DNA of 64,000 nucleotides from Pseudomonas sp. GM50. GTDB taxonomy: Bacteria > Pseudomonadota > Gammaproteobacteria > Pseudomonadales > Pseudomonadaceae. Shown piece after piece: positions 54,401-63,568 of this stretch. Both the position numbers and the translations under genes were made by a program. Position 1 is the stretch's first letter, and the number at the start of each line of letters is the position of its first letter. The DNA lies in assembly GCF_000282375.1 (NCBI RefSeq), contig NZ_AKJK01000018.1, forward strand, positions 1 through 64,000, read 5' to 3'. The notes under the pieces were generated by a model. The model did not search any database, was not told the DNA's origin, and worked only from the letters and a program-made list of their open reading frames with translations.

Positions 54401-54623
54401 TGTGGGAGCGAGCCTGCTCGCGATGGCAGCGTGTCAGGCGACATCGATATTGAATGTGAGGCCCCATCGCGAGCAGGCTCGCTCCCACAAGGGATCTGGG
54501 TTCTGCGCGGTCTTCGTGGTGGCGGCAATCAAACTGTGGGAGCGAGCCTGCTCGCGATAGTGTCGGTACATCCAACATCCATGTGTCAGACAGACTGCTA
54601 TCGCGAGCAGGCTCGCTCCCACA
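54401..54623. repeat. Four alternating REP elements
   Basis: Four copies of TGTGGGAGCGAGCCTGCTCG followed by CGATRG: 54401-54426 (plus), 54464-54489 (minus), 54535-54560 (plus), 54598-54623 (minus). They form two convergent inverted pairs. This is the layout of bacterial interspersed mosaic elements in fluorescent pseudomonads, mobilised by RAYT-type transposases encoded elsewhere. The last copy ends six bases before the next gene's stop. Confidence 0.92.
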
Positions 54624-54628
54624 TGGGG

Positions 54629-55594
54629 TTAGTGGGTTGCCTTGCTATCGCCGTTTTCCATGATGGTTACCGTAGCCGTGGTCCCGGCACGCAGGCGGTT
54701 TTTGGCGACATAGTCGGCGTCGATCTGAATCCGCACCGGCACCCGTTGCGCCAGCTTCACCCAGGTGTAACTGGGGTTTATGTTGGCCAGCAGGCGACTG
54801 CCGGGGGAGTTCTCGCGGTCGGCGATAGCAAAAGCGATGCTCTGCACGGTGCCGCCGAAGGTCTCGCCGCTCATCAACTCGACCTTTACCCGGTCGCCCT
54901 CCTCGATTCGTGGCAGTTTTGTTTCTTCAAAGTAGCCGCTGATATAAAACGAGTCGCTGTCCACCAGTGCCAATAACGCCCCTCCAGCAGTGGCGTAATC
55001 TCCCTGACGAGTCAGCAGGTTGGTTACATAACCACTGACAGGCGCTACGACCCGCGTGCGCTGCAAGTCCAGTTCGGCCTGGGTCAATGCGGCGATCGCC
55101 AACTGCACATTGGCTTGTGCCAGGCCCAGATTCGCCTGATTGCGCAACAGCTCCGCCTGCGCCACTGCCACTTCGGTACTGGATTTTTCCCATTCTTCGC
55201 CGGAGATCGCGAAACCCTGTTTGAGGGTTCGACGGCGACGCTCTTCGCTTTGGCGCTGCCTGAGCAGCGCTTCGCTGGAGACAATCGTCGCTTCGGATTG
55301 GCCCAGCGTGGCTTTTGCGACTTCCACCGCGCGCTTGGCATGCTCCACTGCCAGCGTATAACGAGCCGGGTCGATCTCCAGCAGCAACTGGCCTTTCGTA
55401 ACATGCTGGTTGTCTTGAACGCTCAGGCTGACGATGCGCCCCGAGACATCGGCGGACAATGTCACCACATCGGCGCGAACCCGCGCATCCCGGGTCCAGG
55501 GGGAGCGGGTGTAATGTTCCCAGGCGAACCAGCCGAGCACGAAAGCCAGCAATACCACTGCCACAGTCACGAGTCGGGCAAGGATCTTCTTCAA
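54629..55594 (-). CDS. HlyD-family membrane fusion protein (AaeA/EmrA-like)
   Basis: 321 residues. One N-terminal helix (VAVVLLAFVLGWFAWEHYTRSPWTRDARVRADVVTLSADVSGRIVSL), the lipoyl half LLLEIDPARY, a coiled-coil about 75-150, and the barrel VVAPVSGYVTNLLTRQGDYA. The sequence SPWTRDARVRADVV is typical of AaeA partners of FUSC exporters. Encoded after the small DUF1656 protein and the FUSC pump; together probably an aromatic-acid efflux system. Confidence 0.92.
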   Translation of the reverse strand: MKKILARLVTVAVVLLAFVLGWFAWEHYTRSPWTRDARVRADVVTLSADVSGRIVSLSVQDNQHVTKGQLLLEIDPARYTLAVEHAKRAVEVAKATLGQSEATIVSSEALLRQRQSEERRRRTLKQGFAISGEEWEKSSTEVAVAQAELLRNQANLGLAQANVQLAIAALTQAELDLQRTRVVAPVSGYVTNLLTRQGDYATAGGALLALVDSDSFYISGYFEETKLPRIEEGDRVKVELMSGETFGGTVQSIAFAIADRENSPGSRLLANINPSYTWVKLAQRVPVRIQIDADYVAKNRLRAGTTATVTIMENGDSKATH

Positions 55595-55598
55595 GGCA

Positions 55599-55799
55599 TC
55601 AAGCTCCCATCACCAGAATCAGCGTCGCGCAAACACACGCGTACAACGCGCCTTCGAACAAGGCTTCATGCCAGACAAAACGCAGCACGCCAAAGCGGCG
55701 CAAGACCCAGTCCAGCAGCAGGAAAATCGGCAGGGCCAGTAGTAACGCCTGGGCAATCGGTGGCAAGTAGACGCCACCCAATTCAAAATCAATGGGCAA
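55599..55799 (-). CDS. DUF1656 small membrane protein (AaeX-like)
   Basis: 66 residues with two hydrophobic helices (AQALLLALPIFLLLDWVL; ACVCATLILVMGA) and FELGGVYLPP at the start, both standard in DUF1656. Overlaps the FUSC gene's 3' end by 11 bp and lies four bases before the HlyD gene. In E. coli the AaeX counterpart has an unclear role. Confidence 0.9.
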   Translation of the reverse strand: MPIDFELGGVYLPPIAQALLLALPIFLLLDWVLRRFGVLRFVWHEALFEGALYACVCATLILVMGA

Positions 55800-57936
55800 G
55801 GGCTGGCTCTCCTTCCGTTTGGGCAGGTTGAACGTATTTGCGATGTCGCTCCAGAAACGACACCACGATCAACAACGCCACGCGCATCCTGAATACCGAC
55901 CACAGGTGTTCATGAACGTCTAAATGCAAGTCATCCATTTCATCGCCCAAGACACGCAAGTTTCCGAGCAACTGCTCAAGGTCAATCCCGGGCCGCCCAG
56001 AGATCAATCGTCCTGTCTCACGCACGGCAGCCAGCAAACGGTTTTGCTGTTCTGTACTCAACAACGTATTGCTTTGCCCCTGTTGCCTGAGCTGATTCAA
56101 GGCCACACCCAGTGCCATGCACCCAAGGCTGACTTCGAACAGCTCGCTGGAGTGCTTGTCGTTGGTCGCCGGCAATAGTCCCAGCATCATGGTCAGGCGA
56201 TCGACCATACGGCTTTCAAACGTAAATTGCTGTTCATCGGTGGCCGGCGTCTTCAGCAACGCGTAGACCTGCTCGCAGTTTTCATTGAACAGCCGGCGTA
56301 TCCGCAAAACGGGCCTGAACGGGAAGATCAAGGCGTAGACACTGAGCGCCAGCGCGGAGGCGCTGACATACGCACCGGCAAACTCGAACCACTGAATGGC
56401 ACTGTTTTGGCCGATTTCTGTGTTTTGCGGACCCAGCAACAGAATGGTCGTCAGTCCAAGACCAATGCCCGTACCCGTGGTTGACGGACTGGCCAGCCCC
56501 ACCGCGACGGCATACAGCAATGGGGCAAGCAACAAGGCGAGTAACTCGAAGTCACTGATCATCGGTACCAGCATGAACAGATAGAGCGCCGACACTACCA
56601 AAGCCAGACCCTGCCCCCTGGCAAAGCTTTGCGCGGCCAGCAACGGTCGCGGAAAAGTCGCCATCAGCGAACAGAGAATCCCCACCACAATCATCCCGCC
56701 ACGGGCTCCGTCCCAAGCGGTCTCGATCCAGATAAGACCGGCCACCAGCAACGCGGCAAATGCCCGGATTGCATTCATTGCCGCCAAAGTGAAGTCCAAA
56801 TGCAGCGGATTTTCCTGGCCACGGAACACGCAACTGGCTTCACGCCCTTCCTGAATCGCGTCGCTCAGTTCCAGAATCTGCGCCAGTTGCTCCAGCATCC
56901 GTGCCTGCTCCCAGCGCAGTGCCCAGGCCAATGAACGCAGCGTGGCAGGCATCGTCTCGGTGAGTTGTTCGGCCTTGTAGGCCTGGTCATCGAAACGCTG
57001 TTGCAGCGCGGCGAAATGGTGCCGCGCCTCGATCGACAGTGAACGCCCTTGCAGGGCCAACTCATCGAGAAACGCCAGTTCTTCGGCGCGCAAACGCTGT
57101 ATCTCTTCCGGCAACGCGCCTTCCCAGCGTTCGGTGAGCAATAGCCGCTGGTGACGCAGGGCCGTCAACCGCGAAGTCAGCAGCACCAGTTGATTGCCAA
57201 GCAGCTGCACCAGACTATTGGCGCTGCGCAACCGTGGCGCATCGTAATATAAATGCCGACGTACCCCCTCCAGAGCACTGATTGCGCCGAGCAGTTGCAT
57301 TTGCCGCCGATGGAAATCGGCCTCGCTTTCTTCGGTTCGGATGACGGCAGCAGCGTGGGTCGCGAGCAGCTTGATGACCTGGTCGATCTTGGCGAAGTAA
57401 TCCCGCGCAACAGCTTCCGGCCGCGCCGTGAGAAGACTGACCACGCACACGCAAGCCACCGCCAAAAGCGTCTCGGTCACACGAGTGACGGCCAGCAGGA
57501 ACGTGCCGTCCTGATCGGGCACCGCCAGCAGCGCCACGACCACCGCCGTGTACCCGCTCAAGACAAATGCCTGGGAACTGGTGTAGCGCAACAAGGTGCC
57601 GCCGGCGGTACAGAATGCCAACCACAAGGCCAGGGTGAGGATGAAAGGCAGGGGCGCCTGGGGAAAGATCGCCATGATCAACACCGCCACAACGGCTCCG
57701 AGCGTGGTGCCGATGACCTGGCCGAAACTTCGGGCCAAGGCCATGCCGCCCAATGGTTGGCTGACGATGACCACCGCCATGATCGACCACTTGGGCTGTT
57801 CAAGGTCGAACAGGAAGGCCAGATACAATGTCAGCAGTCCGGCCACAATGGTTCTCAGGGCGAACAGCAGCACCTCTCGTCCGGGGTTGAGTATCGCCTT
57901 GAAATATTGAAGCAGTGGCTGCATGGGAGCGCTCAT
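55789..57936 (-). CDS. FUSC-family aromatic-acid exporter (AaeB-like)
   Basis: 715 residues from ATG 57936, whose GGAG lies nine bases upstream; ATG 57945 has it too close, and a TTG at 57954 is weaker. Two blocks of transmembrane helices (about 25-175 and 370-510) separated by a cytoplasmic helical part, with FDLEQPKWSIMAVVIVSQPLGGMALARSFGQVIGT near the start. Two-block layout and HlyD/DUF1656 partners fit AaeB, the p-hydroxybenzoate efflux pump. First gene of this operon. Confidence 0.92.
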   Translation of the reverse strand: MSAPMQPLLQYFKAILNPGREVLLFALRTIVAGLLTLYLAFLFDLEQPKWSIMAVVIVSQPLGGMALARSFGQVIGTTLGAVVAVLIMAIFPQAPLPFILTLALWLAFCTAGGTLLRYTSSQAFVLSGYTAVVVALLAVPDQDGTFLLAVTRVTETLLAVACVCVVSLLTARPEAVARDYFAKIDQVIKLLATHAAAVIRTEESEADFHRRQMQLLGAISALEGVRRHLYYDAPRLRSANSLVQLLGNQLVLLTSRLTALRHQRLLLTERWEGALPEEIQRLRAEELAFLDELALQGRSLSIEARHHFAALQQRFDDQAYKAEQLTETMPATLRSLAWALRWEQARMLEQLAQILELSDAIQEGREASCVFRGQENPLHLDFTLAAMNAIRAFAALLVAGLIWIETAWDGARGGMIVVGILCSLMATFPRPLLAAQSFARGQGLALVVSALYLFMLVPMISDFELLALLLAPLLYAVAVGLASPSTTGTGIGLGLTTILLLGPQNTEIGQNSAIQWFEFAGAYVSASALALSVYALIFPFRPVLRIRRLFNENCEQVYALLKTPATDEQQFTFESRMVDRLTMMLGLLPATNDKHSSELFEVSLGCMALGVALNQLRQQGQSNTLLSTEQQNRLLAAVRETGRLISGRPGIDLEQLLGNLRVLGDEMDDLHLDVHEHLWSVFRMRVALLIVVSFLERHRKYVQPAQTEGEPALAH

Positions 57937-58147
57937 TTGAGTCATCTCCAGCAAGCGTAGTCATTGCTTCAGTGCCTCGACAGGTTTCGGTGTCGACAAA
58001 ACCTGTAGGCAAATTCGCCGATGAACACGCTTACTTTGATAGAGCCTGTCGATTAGCTCGTCAGCCATAGCAATTGGACGGCCCTTCCTCCACCCCTTAG
58101 GCTGACACTGCTGCGAAAGCGCCACTCTCTATATAAAGTTGCTGCCC

Positions 58148-59047
58148 ATGATTGTGCGTCCCAAGCCGAATCTGATCGGCATGCTGTTTTCCCTTAAAGG
58201 CTCGATTGCCAAGCGCATTGCCTTGCGCAGTCTATTGGTGACCCTGCTCGCGTCGGTCATTGTGTTGGTGGAGACTTGGCACCCGGCCTATTTTTCCAAG
58301 GTCAATGCCACACCCTTCACCCTGCTGGGCTTGGCGCTGTCGATCTTCATGAGCTTTCGCAACAACGCTTGCTACGACCGTTGGTGGGAGGGTCGCAAGC
58401 AACTGGGGCAACTGATCATCGAAGTACGCTCGTTGATTCGCGAAACCCAAGGATTGATGGCGGCGGCCGAACGTGAACTTCTGCTGCGTGAACTCTGCGG
58501 CTTCGCCCATGGCTTGATCGCCCGCCTGCGCTTTGAAAGCGAGATGAGCGCGATCAGACCGTGGACGCAAGAAGCCGTAGACGCAAAGCACCCGAACATC
58601 ACCGACGCACTCTTGCAGCGAATCGGTGCGCGGTGTTCAGCGCTGGCCGAGCGTGGCCAGATCAGTGAATGGCGCTATACCCAACTGGAAACCCGACTGG
58701 TCAGCTTCAGCCAGGTCCAGGCCAGTTGTGAGCGAATCAAAAGCACGCCACTGCCCTTCCCTTACACCTTGTTGCTGCACCGCACCATTTACCTGTTCTG
58801 CATCCTGTTGCCATTTGCCATGGCCGAACCCCTTGGCTGGCTGACACCGGTGATCACCGCCATTGTCAGCTACACCTTTTTTGGCCTCGACGAAATCGGC
58901 GACGATCTGGAAGACCCGTTCGGCTTCGATGAGAACGATCTGCCGTGCAATGCAATTGTGCGCATGCTGGAGCGCGAAGTGCTGGCAGCACTGGGGAAAA
59001 CCGCGTTGCCACCCGCCCTTGAGCCCGTCGACTACGTGCTGAACTAA
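58148..59047 (+). CDS. Bestrophin-family (UPF0187) channel protein
   Basis: 299 residues from ATG 58148. Bestrophin features: MIVRPKPNLIGMLFSLKGSI, FSKVNATPFTLLGLALSIFMSFRNNACYDRWWEGRKQLGQLI, TPLPFPYTLLLHRTIYLFC (the neck region) and the Asp-rich YTFFGLDEIGDDLEDPFG, a Ca-clasp-like acid cluster. Bacterial members form pentameric ion channels, mostly sodium-selective. Alone in its transcript. Physiological role unknown. Confidence 0.9.
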   Translation: MIVRPKPNLIGMLFSLKGSIAKRIALRSLLVTLLASVIVLVETWHPAYFSKVNATPFTLLGLALSIFMSFRNNACYDRWWEGRKQLGQLIIEVRSLIRETQGLMAAAERELLLRELCGFAHGLIARLRFESEMSAIRPWTQEAVDAKHPNITDALLQRIGARCSALAERGQISEWRYTQLETRLVSFSQVQASCERIKSTPLPFPYTLLLHRTIYLFCILLPFAMAEPLGWLTPVITAIVSYTFFGLDEIGDDLEDPFGFDENDLPCNAIVRMLEREVLAALGKTALPPALEPVDYVLN

Positions 59048-59123
59048 GCTTGGGTTTGACTCACAGCCCGGCCTGACCGAAGCTGGTGGCTTTGCAAAAG
59101 CCTGCCAGCTCCCGGATTCCTGC

Positions 59124-60179
59124 ATGCCTCAGTCCCGCCGCTACTTGCTCATCAGCCTCTGCGTACTGTTTGCCCTCGTCCTCGCCTGGTTTTTCCTGCG
59201 TAGCACGACACCCGTGGTGCCGGAGGCGATCAAACATGGCTACAGCGAAGCACTGGCCCAGGCACGCGCGGGTCAACCGGGCGCGGCGCGGGTGCTTTAT
59301 CAGCAATTGGGTCGTCCTGACCTGTCGACCAAGCGCCGTGTCTGGCTGCATGCCGAACTGCCCAACTACCCAAGCCCGCAAGCCCTGAAGCTGGCGGATG
59401 CGGACCTGCAACATCCATCGGCGGATGTGCGCATCGCAGCGATCAAAAGCATCAATGGGTTGGTGCCCAGCGGGCAGCGCAGCCTGTTGCTGGGGCCTTT
59501 GCTCGATGACAGCGATCCGAGCGTGCGGTTTGCGGCGGTCAATGCCTTGCTGGGCCTGACGCCGGATGAACTGGGGTTGTATTTCGGCCCCTTGGAGCAA
59601 GCCATCGATGCCTGGGAGCAACTCCTCAAGGGTCAGCCGGAAACGGCCGAGATCCACTATCAACTGGCGCGCCTGCACTTGCACAATACCGAGCTGAAGG
59701 AAGCGCAGCAGGCCTTGGAGCGCACGTTACAACTGGAACCCGGTAACCTGCCGGCACTGGTGATGCAGATCGAAGTGCTGGATAAACAGGGCCAAAGCGA
59801 TGCCGCCAGGCAATTGTTGGCGAAACAGTTAAAAGCCCAGCCTGACTCGGCCTACCTGCAACATGCGCTGGGGCTTTGGTTACTGCATCACGGGCAAAGT
59901 GAATTCGCCCTGCTCGGCCTGTCCAAAGCCGTGGAGCTTGAGCCGGACAACAAGGATTACCGCTACGACCTGGCCACCACGCTGCATGGTGAGCAGGAGT
60001 TGGAAGCGGCGCAGAACCAGCTGCAGGAAATCGTCCAGCGCCACCCGGCCGATCGCAAGGCGCGCGTGCTGCTGATCAACTATTGGAAGGAAAGCGGACA
60101 GTTGCAGAACGTGCAGATCCTGCTGGCACAGCTGGAGCAGCTCAATCCGGATGATCCGGCGTTGCAGCAAGGGCTTTAA
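59124..60179 (+). CDS. Membrane-anchored TPR protein with HEAT-like repeats
   Basis: 351 residues. Single N-terminal helix (YLLISLCVLFALVLAWFFL). HEAT-like pair about 90-155 (LQHPSADVRIAAIKSINGL; LLDDSDPSVRFAAVNALLGL). Then at least four TPR units (ETAEIHYQLARLHLHNTELKEAQQALERTLQLEPG; SAYLQHALGLWLLHHGQSEFALLGLSKAVELEP; DYRYDLATTLHGEQELEAAQNQLQEI). Periplasmic scaffold by its layout. A partner is not evident; bestrophin lies upstream and the KaiC-like gene downstream. Confidence 0.88.
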   Translation: MPQSRRYLLISLCVLFALVLAWFFLRSTTPVVPEAIKHGYSEALAQARAGQPGAARVLYQQLGRPDLSTKRRVWLHAELPNYPSPQALKLADADLQHPSADVRIAAIKSINGLVPSGQRSLLLGPLLDDSDPSVRFAAVNALLGLTPDELGLYFGPLEQAIDAWEQLLKGQPETAEIHYQLARLHLHNTELKEAQQALERTLQLEPGNLPALVMQIEVLDKQGQSDAARQLLAKQLKAQPDSAYLQHALGLWLLHHGQSEFALLGLSKAVELEPDNKDYRYDLATTLHGEQELEAAQNQLQEIVQRHPADRKARVLLINYWKESGQLQNVQILLAQLEQLNPDDPALQQGL

Positions 60180-60193
60180 TCAAGATCAAGATC

Positions 60194-60256
60194 AAAAGAT
60201 CGCAGCCTTCGGCAGCTCCTACGCGCCTGTGGGCGCTGCGATCTTTTGCTTTTTTG
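60194..60256 (+). terminator. Long-stem terminator after the TPR gene
   Basis: AAAAGATCGCAGC and GCTGCGATCTTTT form a perfect 13-bp stem enclosing 28 bases (60194-60247), followed by GC and six T. Also has the look of a dispersed pseudomonad repeat (AAAAGATCGCAGCCTTCGGC). Confidence 0.75.
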
Positions 60257-60384
60257 TTCACAAGAACCACACACAAACACGAAAGGTTGAACCGCCGTCT
60301 CGGCGAAAGGTCAAGTGATCAGGCAGTCCACTCAGGCGCTTGCAGCCTGCTGCCTCGCTTCCCCTAGTCATGAGAGGGCATTTC

Positions 60385-61887
60385 TTGTCTACATCTAACG
60401 AGTTGATCAGTGCAAAAGCCGCCACCGGCATTGAAGGTCTGGATGACATCCTGGCCGGTGGATTGTCCCGCGGCCACGTGTTCTTGCTGGAGGGTGAACC
60501 CGGCACCGGCAAAACTACCGTCGCTTTGCATTTTCTGTTGGCTGGCGCCCGTGCCGGCGAGCGCTCGTTGTACATCACCCTGTCTGAAACCGAGCGCGAG
60601 CTGCGCCAAGGGGCGTTGTCCCACGGCTGGGAGCTGGATGAGAACATCCACATCTTCGAGCTGACTCCGCCGGAAAGCCTGCTCAATGCCGAGCAACAGC
60701 AGAGTCTGCTGTATTCCTCGGACCTGGAGCTGGGCGAAGCCACCAAACAGATTTTCGAAGCGGTCGAGCGGGTCAAGCCGACCCGCGTAGTGGTCGACAG
60801 CCTGTCCGAAATCCGCCTGTTGGCCCAAAGCTCTTTGCGCTACCGCCGGCAGATTCTGGCCATCAAGCATTACTTCGTGCGCTACGAGGCCACGGTGCTG
60901 CTGCTGGACGACCTGACCACCGAAGCCCTCGATAAAACCGTGCACAGTGTGGCCCACGGGGTGATTCGCCTCGAAGAATTGACGCCCAATTACGGTGCCG
61001 AACGCCGGCGCATCCGCGTGGTGAAGTATCGCGGTCAGAAGTACCGGGGCGGTTTCCATGACTTCACCATCATGGGTGACGGCGTGCATGTGTTCCCGCG
61101 CCTGGTGGCAGCCGAACATCGCGGCCGTTATATCCGCCAGCAATTGACCAGTGGCATCCCGGAAATGGATGCCCTGCTCGGTGGCGGTATCGAGACGGGC
61201 TCAAGCACCCTGATCCTCGGCCCGGCCGGGACCGGCAAATCGCTGATCTCGATGGTCTTCGCCGCTGCGGCGGTAGCCCGTGGTGAAAAAGCCGCGCTGT
61301 TTATTTTCGATGAAGAACTGGGGCTGCTGTTCGAGCGGATGAAAAATATCGGCATCGACCTGAAGGCCCTTGAAGACACCGGCAACCTGCTGATCGAGCA
61401 AGTGGACGCCGCCGAATTGTCCCCCGGCGAGTTCTCCTACCGGGTTCGTCGTTGTGTTGATGAACGCAATATCAAAACCGTGGTGATCGACAGTATCAAC
61501 GGCTATCAGGCGGCGATGCCCGAGGAAAATGCGCTGGTGCTGCACATGCACGAGTTGCTGCTGTACCTCAATCGCCAAGGCGCCGCGACATTCATGACCG
61601 TCGCCCAGCATGGGCTGGTCGGTGACATGCAGGCGCCGGTCGACATTACCTATCTGGCCGACACCGTCATTCTGTTGCGCTACTTCGAAGCCCTGGGCAA
61701 GGTTCGCCGGGCAATCTCGATCATCAAGAAACGTACCGGCAGCCACGAATCGACCATCCGCGAATACCGCATCAGCAGCCAGGGCATGACTATCGGTGAA
61801 CCACTGGATGCATTCCAGGGTGTATTGCGTGGCGTGCCAACTTACTTGGGCGCGAGCACGCCTTTGCTTGAGGAAGACGTCCAGTGA
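60385..61887 (+). CDS. KaiC-like double RecA-domain ATPase
   Basis: 500 residues from TTG 60385, chosen because GAGAGGG ends six bases before it, giving MSTSNELISAKAATGIEGLD; ATG 60370 adds five residues but has no ribosome site. Two RecA/KaiC domains. Walker A motifs GEPGTGKTT and GPAGTGKSL; Walker B VVVDSLSEIRLL and VVIDSINGYQAA; ETERELRQG and FDEELGLLF are the catalytic-Glu segments. The CII region lacks an obvious Ser-Thr phosphosite pair of the cyanobacterial clock protein. KaiA and KaiB are absent. It is coupled by GTGA overlap to a hybrid kinase. Confidence 0.9.
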   Translation: MSTSNELISAKAATGIEGLDDILAGGLSRGHVFLLEGEPGTGKTTVALHFLLAGARAGERSLYITLSETERELRQGALSHGWELDENIHIFELTPPESLLNAEQQQSLLYSSDLELGEATKQIFEAVERVKPTRVVVDSLSEIRLLAQSSLRYRRQILAIKHYFVRYEATVLLLDDLTTEALDKTVHSVAHGVIRLEELTPNYGAERRRIRVVKYRGQKYRGGFHDFTIMGDGVHVFPRLVAAEHRGRYIRQQLTSGIPEMDALLGGGIETGSSTLILGPAGTGKSLISMVFAAAAVARGEKAALFIFDEELGLLFERMKNIGIDLKALEDTGNLLIEQVDAAELSPGEFSYRVRRCVDERNIKTVVIDSINGYQAAMPEENALVLHMHELLLYLNRQGAATFMTVAQHGLVGDMQAPVDITYLADTVILLRYFEALGKVRRAISIIKKRTGSHESTIREYRISSQGMTIGEPLDAFQGVLRGVPTYLGASTPLLEEDVQ

Positions 61888-63554
61888 CGGCCATGGAGGC
61901 GATGTCCGAGCGTGCGATCATTCTTGCGCCGTTGGGACGCGACAGCCAGATCGCGCTGATGATGCTCAACGAGGCAGGGGTCGACGGGGTCATCACCCGG
62001 GATCTGGGCGCGTTGTGCAATGAGCTGTCGCTAGGTGCCGGCCTGCTGGTGATTGCTTCCGAGGCTTTACTGGGCGCCGACCTTGAACCGCTGCTGGGTC
62101 TGATCGAGCAGCAACCGGCGTGGTCGGATCTGCCGATCGTACTGCTGACCCACCACGGTGGCCCGGAGCAAAACCCTGCGTCGCGACTCGGTTTGCTACT
62201 GGGCAACGTGACCTTTCTCGAGCGGCCGTTTCATCCGGTCACGCTGATCAGCCTGGTCACCACGGCGTTGCGCGGGCGACGACGGCAGTATGAAGCCAGG
62301 GACCGGTTGATTGATCTGAGCCAAAGCGAACTGCGCCTGCAAAATACCCTGGAAACCCTCGAGCAACAGGTCGAGGAACGCACCGCGCAATTGCGCCACA
62401 ACGAAGAGGTTCTCAGGCAGTCGCAGAAAATGGAAGCGGTCGGCCAACTCACCGGCGGTATAGCCCACGACTTCAACAACATGCTGACCGGCATCATCGG
62501 TAGCCTGGAGCTGCTGCGTCGTCGCCTGGCCCGAGGACGCACCGAGGACCTGGACAGTTTGATCGATCTTGGGGTGACCTCAGCCAACCGCGCGGCGGGC
62601 CTGACGCATCGTCTGCTGGCGTTCTCCCGCCGCCAGTCGCTGGATTCAAAACCCGTGCAGATGAATACCCTGGTGGTGTCCATGGGTGAACTGTTGCAGC
62701 GCAGCATCAACGAAAGCATTCACCTGGAAATGCAGCTGGACGAGCAACTGTGGGTGGCCGAGGCCGACCCCAACCAACTCGAAAGCGCCCTGCTCAACCT
62801 GGTGCTCAACGCCCGGGATGCCATGCCCGACGGCGGAAAGCTGCTGGTCAAAACCTCCAATCAGCATCTGGATATCGGGTTCACCGAGGCACACAGCAAT
62901 CTGCAACCGGGCGATTACATCGTCCTGAGCGTCATTGACACCGGTTACGGCATGCCGCAAAGCACCATCAACCGGGCCTTTGACCCTTTCTTCACGACCA
63001 AACCCATCGGCCAGGGCACGGGCCTGGGGTTGTCGATGATTTACGGTTTCAGCAAGCAGTCCGGCGGTCACGTCAGCATTCACAGTGAAGTCGGAAAAGG
63101 CACCACGGTCAGTCTGTTTCTGCCGCGTTTCAGCGGAGAACTGCTCCAGGACACCCGAGTCGATACCCAACACGCTCCTTACGCCCGGGACGGCGAAACC
63201 GTGCTGATCGTCGAGGACGATCCCGCCGTGCGAGTCCTGGTCAGCGCCGTATTGAGTGAATTGGGCTACGCCTTCGTTGAAACGGGCGATGCCGACAGCG
63301 CCGTGCCGATTCTCGACTCCGGTCAGCGAATCGACCTGTTGATCAGCGACGTGGGGCTACCGGGCATGAACGGCCGGCAACTGGCGGAAATCGGCCGGCA
63401 GTATCGGCCTGATCTCAAGGTATTGTTCATCACCGGGTATGCCGAACACGCCGCCGTGCGCGGTGGCTTTCTTGACCCCGGCATGCAGATGATCACCAAG
63501 CCGTTCACCTTCGATTTGTTGACGGCGAAGGTGCGGGAGATGATTGCGCAGTAG
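61884..63554 (+). CDS. Hybrid histidine kinase with N-terminal pseudo-receiver
   Basis: 556 residues from GTG 61884, overlapping the KaiC-like stop (GTGA), with GAGGAAG nine bases upstream; ATG 61893 and 61902 are alternatives. Order: receiver-like domain about 8-125 without the phospho-Asp (LLVIASEALL in its place), coiled coil 135-185, HisKA with His195 (GGIAHDFNNML), HATPase (NLVLNARDAM; DTGYGM; GQGTGLGLSMIYG), and a full C-terminal receiver with Asp489 (DLLISDVGLPGMNG). No transmembrane helix is seen, so it is cytoplasmic. It probably gets its input from the KaiC-like ATPase. Confidence 0.93.
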   Translation: MTAMEAMSERAIILAPLGRDSQIALMMLNEAGVDGVITRDLGALCNELSLGAGLLVIASEALLGADLEPLLGLIEQQPAWSDLPIVLLTHHGGPEQNPASRLGLLLGNVTFLERPFHPVTLISLVTTALRGRRRQYEARDRLIDLSQSELRLQNTLETLEQQVEERTAQLRHNEEVLRQSQKMEAVGQLTGGIAHDFNNMLTGIIGSLELLRRRLARGRTEDLDSLIDLGVTSANRAAGLTHRLLAFSRRQSLDSKPVQMNTLVVSMGELLQRSINESIHLEMQLDEQLWVAEADPNQLESALLNLVLNARDAMPDGGKLLVKTSNQHLDIGFTEAHSNLQPGDYIVLSVIDTGYGMPQSTINRAFDPFFTTKPIGQGTGLGLSMIYGFSKQSGGHVSIHSEVGKGTTVSLFLPRFSGELLQDTRVDTQHAPYARDGETVLIVEDDPAVRVLVSAVLSELGYAFVETGDADSAVPILDSGQRIDLLISDVGLPGMNGRQLAEIGRQYRPDLKVLFITGYAEHAAVRGGFLDPGMQMITKPFTFDLLTAKVREMIAQ

Positions 63555-63568
63555 TTTCGGCAAAGACT

